Shown piece after piece: positions 6,302 through 9,391 of a stretch of 9,391 nt of DNA; within the stretch, counting starts at the first letter, position 1; the number at the start of each line of letters is the position of its first letter. The stretch spans positions 1 to 9,391 of the forward strand of contig CAYWBI010000152.1 of the NCBI GenBank assembly GCA_964456445.1, given 5' to 3'. The notes under the pieces are model-generated. The model was not told the DNA's origin, did no database searches, and worked only from the letters and a program-made list of their open reading frames with translations. This stretch comes from CAYWBI01 sp964456445. GTDB taxonomy: Bacteria > Calditrichota > Calditrichia > Calditrichales > J004. A program made the position numbers and the translations under genes.

Positions 6302-7570
6302 TTACATCATAATAACAACATTGGAGCCGTTACCGACCGACTTCTTTTTTTTCTTTTTTGGCGAAGATTCCGGCAGAACATCACTCATCAGACGAATGGT
6401 ATCGCCATCTTTTAACCCTTTATCCACCACCACAAAATCTGAATTGGATTTCCCTGTCACAATATCGATTCTGTCACCGCCACCATTCAGCACCCAGGAT
6501 TTCCCGCCCTTATTATAAACCGCCTCCACCGGTATGCTAAGCACATCCGGTATCTCATCAATGATGATTTGAGTATGGGCAGACATGCCCGGCTTTAAAC
6601 CTTCCACTTCGGTATCAAAATATATTTCAACGGCAAAAACATTTTTCTTTGTATCGCGCTGGCGATTGGCAAGAGCCGCTATTTTTTTAATTTGGCCATC
6701 AAAAACCGTGTCCGGGATGGCGTCGAGGGTTATATGTACCTTTTGATCCTGTTTTATCCTTGAGATATCGGTTTCATCCACGTTCACATTTACCTTCATC
6801 TTGCTTTCTCCAGGAATTTCAAGCAATGCCTGTGAGCGGTATGGGCTAAATCCGACATGCACCTTGCGCATGCCGTTTCCTTCCCAAACCTCTTTATAAA
6901 CAACCATTCCGGAGATTGGGGAAAGAATAGTTAATTTTTTAAGGTCATCATTGGCCCGCTTTAATTTTATCCGGGTCTGATCCACCTGAAGCTGTGCCTG
7001 TCGAATTGAAGCTTGCTGTATTTTAATGGTCGTTTTTTTGCGTTCCACCAGTTGATTGTAACTTATCTCCGCCTTTTTAAGGCCAAATTCAATTTCCTTG
7101 CGTTTATTTTCGGATTCATAAATTGCGTTTTTGGCACGCAGACGACTTTGCTCCAGCGAGTAGGTTTCTAATTTTATGTTACTTTCGATATCCGACATTG
7201 CGCTTTTATTTTTTGCGATGGTACTGGCAAGATTTGCTTCGTTGGTTTCAACATTGTTTTCCGCCTCGCGGACCTTTTGCATAAACTCCGCCGTGTCGAA
7301 TTGTATCAGAAGATCGCCTTTTTTTACCATTGCGCCTTCAGCGGCCATGCGTACGATGCGTGTATTACGCCAGATGTTCGCTGGCGCCTTTATAATATAG
7401 GAATCCCTGGATTTAACCGTACCATCCACTTTTACATCAGAAATAAATGTCGTTTTATGAACGGTATAAACAAGGGCGTCATCTTTTGCAGAAAGAAGGT
7501 GGTACAAAGACCAGAGTATGACAATGAGCAAAATTATCCAGGCAGGTTTTGATTTTGACAGTTTTTTCAT
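6302..7570 (-). CDS. HlyD/MacA-type periplasmic adaptor, membrane-anchored
   Basis: A 422-residue membrane fusion protein that would bridge the inner-membrane permease and the TolC-like channel. It has a single uncleaved anchor at 9-28 and then half of a lipoyl-type domain (about 55-92, IKAP, EGAMVKKGDLLIQFDT). A long alpha-helical hairpin follows (about 94-212, rich in Lys, Glu and Gln), then the second lipoyl half (ILSPISGMVVYKE, 215-227). The beta-barrel is at about 258-340 (DAIPDTVFDGQIKKI, LKPGMSAHTQI) and the membrane-proximal domain at 342-398. The C-terminus carries six consecutive lysines (405-410), unusual for a periplasmic tail. ATG 7570 is chosen because the anchor follows at once and AAGGGA lies 11 bases upstream. 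A GTG 28 codons further up extends the frame through a ten-A tract and is unlikely. It resembles the preceding gene, so the pair probably arose by duplication. Confidence 0.88.
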   Translation of the reverse strand: MKKLSKSKPAWIILLIVILWSLYHLLSAKDDALVYTVHKTTFISDVKVDGTVKSRDSYIIKAPANIWRNTRIVRMAAEGAMVKKGDLLIQFDTAEFMQKVREAENNVETNEANLASTIAKNKSAMSDIESNIKLETYSLEQSRLRAKNAIYESENKRKEIEFGLKKAEISYNQLVERKKTTIKIQQASIRQAQLQVDQTRIKLKRANDDLKKLTILSPISGMVVYKEVWEGNGMRKVHVGFSPYRSQALLEIPGESKMKVNVNVDETDISRIKQDQKVHITLDAIPDTVFDGQIKKIAALANRQRDTKKNVFAVEIYFDTEVEGLKPGMSAHTQIIIDEIPDVLSIPVEAVYNKGGKSWVLNGGGDRIDIVTGKSNSDFVVVDKGLKDGDTIRLMSDVLPESSPKKKKKKSVGNGSNVVIMM

Positions 7571-7652
7571 GTTTATGTGTGTCCCTTTTGAGAACAGGCG
7601 CTCTCTTTTTTTTTTGAGTTCGGCCCGACAATTAAGATATTGTTTTTTTCCC

Positions 7653-7735
7653 ACCCGCTAAAGCGAAGGACAATGGGGCATCCTGTCAGCTCAACCGCTA
7701 ACAAGCTACGTTGCCGCTATCTTCAGCTAGCGGGT
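7653..7735. repeat. 83-bp imperfect palindrome between the two adaptor genes
   Basis: The ends are a perfect 8-bp inverted repeat, ACCCGCTA (7653-7660) with TAGCGGGT (7728-7735). Inside them a further arm pairs GAAG (7665-7668) with CTTC (7721-7724) plus a GC/GC step, leaving small bulges. The interior contains more partial dyads and two copies of TAGCGG on the minus strand. It starts one base after the upstream stop codon. No T tract follows the structure in the direction of transcription, so it is not a terminator. It has the look of a REP- or MITE-like intergenic element or a structured mRNA segment. No flanking target duplication was found. Confidence 0.55.
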
Positions 7736-7736
7736 T

Positions 7737-8927
7737 TCAAAATTGAAGCACGGGCAATAAACGCATATCAGCGCTTAATTTTCCTCTGATAAAGGCCCGG
7801 CCATCGCGCAGTTCGGCAAGATCTACTTTTATCTTTTGTCCGTGGGCAGTATGCACAAAATAGTCATCATTTTGCTGATCCAAACACCACTCAGGAACCC
7901 GATACACATCGGTATGGTTTTTTATACGAATACGCACCCGCGCCGACAGCCCAGGTTTTAAACGATAATTTACACCAGATGGCAATCCCGCGATCACGTC
8001 ATAGGTTTTTAAATTCCTGGCCCCTTCCGCGGTGCTGATTATTTCGCTGATATCCTGGATTTTACCCTGAAAGAGGGTATCGGGATAGGCGTCTATGCTT
8101 ATGTTACATTTTTGACCTTTGGCAATGAGCGCGCGATCCACCTCATTGAGCTTTATCAACACCTGCATGCTGTCTAAATCCGGTATGGCCAGAATGCTGG
8201 ACTGCGGCCAGACCGTATCGCCGATACGCACTTTTTCGTTACTGCCCCAACCCGGACTTTTATAAATTACCATTCCTCCACGACGGGCAATAAGAAACAT
8301 CTGGGCCATGACATTGCGTGCACGGGCAATTTTCACTTTGGCCTGACGAATAGCGATTTTAACTAAATCCAGTTTGCGCCCGTTAATAACTTTTTGGCTT
8401 ATTAAATTGTCTCTCGCTTTTTTCAGACGTAACTGTGTCTTCTTAAGATCAAGCTCTGCCTGACGCAGCCGTACATCGGATTCAAAGCGGGATTGTTCCA
8501 CAGTGCTTAAATCAATTTTTAACTGCCATTCCAATTGCAGGATATTATCCTGGACCTGGCGTAAGTCAATTTCATTTTGCCGTTTCGTTTCCTGAAACTT
8601 TTCCTGCTGCAACTCAATTTCAGCCAGGGCCTCTTCCAATTTTGAACGGGCACTTCCGGTGTTAAAAAACACAACGGTATCCCCGGCTTCAACAAAACTT
8701 CCTTCTTGCGGAAGACGGGCAATTTGATATTCCATCTGCCAATCACCCGGTGCTTTTATCAAAATATTATTACGGGATTCCAACTGACCCGATTCGGTTA
8801 TAAAAACAGCCCCACTCTTAACGAGCGGATAACTCACAGCCACCGTCGTGTCTTTATCGGCACAGGCAGAAACAATAAACAAAATTGCAGACAATAACAG
8901 GTTTAAATACTTGGAATGAGGCAGCAT
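7737..8927 (-). CDS. HlyD/MacA-type periplasmic adaptor, probable lipoprotein
   Basis: A 396-residue membrane fusion protein, first gene of the export operon. Residues 1-21 form a lipoprotein signal peptide with the lipobox VSAC, so Cys22 would be lipidated and the protein anchored by lipid rather than by a helix. The lipoyl-like half is at about 56-90 (IKAPGDWQ, EGSFVEAGDTVVFFNT). A helical hairpin follows (about 92-208, charged and Gln-rich), then the second half (LIARRGGMVIYKSP, 212-225). The beta-barrel is at about 252-335 (DAYPDTLFQGKIQDI, LKPGLSARVRI), with a short C-terminal domain. The paired motifs DA(Y/I)PDT(L/V)F match the next gene, so the two are paralogues. ATG 8927 gives a normal signal peptide; an in-frame GTG at 8939 adds only MFIL. 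Neither start has a strong ribosome site. Confidence 0.87.
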   Translation of the reverse strand: MLPHSKYLNLLLSAILFIVSACADKDTTVAVSYPLVKSGAVFITESGQLESRNNILIKAPGDWQMEYQIARLPQEGSFVEAGDTVVFFNTGSARSKLEEALAEIELQQEKFQETKRQNEIDLRQVQDNILQLEWQLKIDLSTVEQSRFESDVRLRQAELDLKKTQLRLKKARDNLISQKVINGRKLDLVKIAIRQAKVKIARARNVMAQMFLIARRGGMVIYKSPGWGSNEKVRIGDTVWPQSSILAIPDLDSMQVLIKLNEVDRALIAKGQKCNISIDAYPDTLFQGKIQDISEIISTAEGARNLKTYDVIAGLPSGVNYRLKPGLSARVRIRIKNHTDVYRVPEWCLDQQNDDYFVHTAHGQKIKVDLAELRDGRAFIRGKLSADMRLLPVLQF

Positions 8928-8956
8928 AAGGATAAACACTTTCTAACACATAGCGT

Positions 8957-8985
8957 ATATTAAAAAGGATAGAACAAAAATTCAA
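8957..8985 (-). promoter_or_regulatory. Candidate sigma-70-type promoter of the export operon
   Basis: On the minus strand TTGAAT (8980-8985) and TAATAT (8957-8962) are 17 bases apart. Each matches its consensus at four of six positions. The start would be near 8950, about 20 bases before the ATG at 8927. In such AT-rich sequence chance matches are common, so this is only the best candidate seen. Confidence 0.35.
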
Positions 8986-9160
8986 GCAAATTAACCGTAC
9001 AATTTATTTATCTGTATTTCACAGGCCGTGTTTCATATAACCAGGCAAGTTATAGAATATTCAAAACTTTTATTGTTGTGCCGGTTTCATGGCGCTTATT
9101 GGTACGGGCATGTTTAAAAAAAAGTTTCATGAAAATAATGTAAGCCCTATTAAGGCTGGG

Positions 9161-9211
9161 CAACAATTCTTATCCCCCGGATTTAATCTGTAGATAGTTA
9201 TAGAATTGTTG
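9161..9211. repeat. 10-bp perfect inverted repeat with 31-base spacer
   Basis: CAACAATTCT (9161-9170) and AGAATTGTTG (9202-9211) are exact complements. With one unpaired G at 9212 the stem extends by GG/CC (9159-9160 with 9213-9214). The spacer contains a further small dyad, ATCT-gt-AGAT. No T tract follows. It could be a two-site operator, or a relic of an intergenic repeat. No second copy occurs in the window. Confidence 0.45.
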
Positions 9212-9391
9212 GCCGACCTTCTCTTTACAACTACAGCGTTGCCACTCTTATTAAAAATCCTTGGCACAGGATGATTCGATTTTATAAGCGCTATACAGAA
9301 ACGGAACCAACACGTCTATACATCCGGATTCATTTATTAGTGCCTTTGTCATGAATTTCGTGTTTTTCCTGGCAGAAAACAAGAATCCCCT

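Larger units (their letters stand above)
8940..9391. other. Non-coding region upstream of the export operon
   Basis: About 450 bp with no recognisable gene on either strand; the longest open stretches are short and lack starts or family motifs. Besides the candidate promoter it holds several dyads: TATAAC-caggcaa-GTTATA (9036-9054), the palindrome TTTCATGAAA (9125-9134), CAACAATTCT with AGAATTGTTG (9161-9211) and ATCCT-tggcac-AGGAT (9257-9272). These may be operators for the operon or for a gene beyond the right edge. Confidence 0.5.

Noticed and set aside
7571..7654. GTG start adding 28 residues to the second adaptor
   Set aside because: The added part is a basic stretch read through a ten-A tract, with no ribosome site. 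The membrane anchor directly follows the ATG at 7570.
9155..9215. Possible integron attC-like recombination site (GTTG-containing dyad with a bulged G)
   Set aside because: The arm ends do not fit the RYYYAAC / GTTRRRY core pattern, and there is no cassette gene or integrase in the window.
9261..9276. TTGGCACAGG upstream of the right edge as a second sigma-54 promoter
   Set aside because: The -24 half is good, but nothing like TTGC occurs at the required spacing.
9271..9357. 28-codon plus-strand frame starting MIRFYKRYTETEP
   Set aside because: It is short, with the only AGG touching the ATG, and it resembles no known family.

Overview
The window looks like ordinary bacterial chromosome of moderate GC with tightly packed genes. 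It combines an envelope export operon of Gram-negative type (lipoprotein-like and membrane-anchored adaptors, a MacB/FtsX-type permease, a TolC-type outer-membrane protein) with a RecQ helicase. There are no rRNA, tRNA, transposase, phage or CRISPR signals. The outer-membrane factor implies a didermic cell. An FCB-type lineage such as Calditrichota or Ignavibacteria is a guess from protein style only.

Left part (1-1111, + strand). A terminator of an upstream gene (34-55) is followed by a leader with a near-consensus sigma-54 (-24/-12) promoter at 180-196. A strong ribosome binding site then precedes a small four-helix SPW-repeat membrane protein (248-580). A perfect hairpin-plus-U-tract terminator (613-638) separates it from a two-CBS-domain protein (659-1111).

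Gap (1112-1441). Convergent with the CBS gene lies a short minus-strand relic. It encodes the C-terminal third of a receiver domain of the hybrid histidine kinase type, cut off from any upstream part. It is most simply the remains of a lost signalling gene.

Right part (8927-1442, - strand). Five genes run in one direction: lipoprotein-like adaptor, membrane-anchored adaptor, ABC-type permease, TolC-like channel, RecQ. The last three are translationally coupled (8-nt overlap, then a 2-nt gap). Together the first four would make a trans-envelope export machine like MacAB-TolC, but no ATPase subunit is present in the window. RecQ, a DNA-repair helicase, is an odd passenger at the operon's end. 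It carries a roughly 150-residue insertion before its zinc site and lacks HRDC. An 83-bp imperfect palindrome sits between the two adaptor genes.

The last 450 bp (8940-9391) hold a plausible operon promoter and several inverted repeats, but no recognisable gene. I saw no complete novel defence or mobile system. The best leads are the sigma-54 control of the SPW gene, the receiver relic, the palindromic element and the ATPase-less tandem-adaptor operon with recQ.
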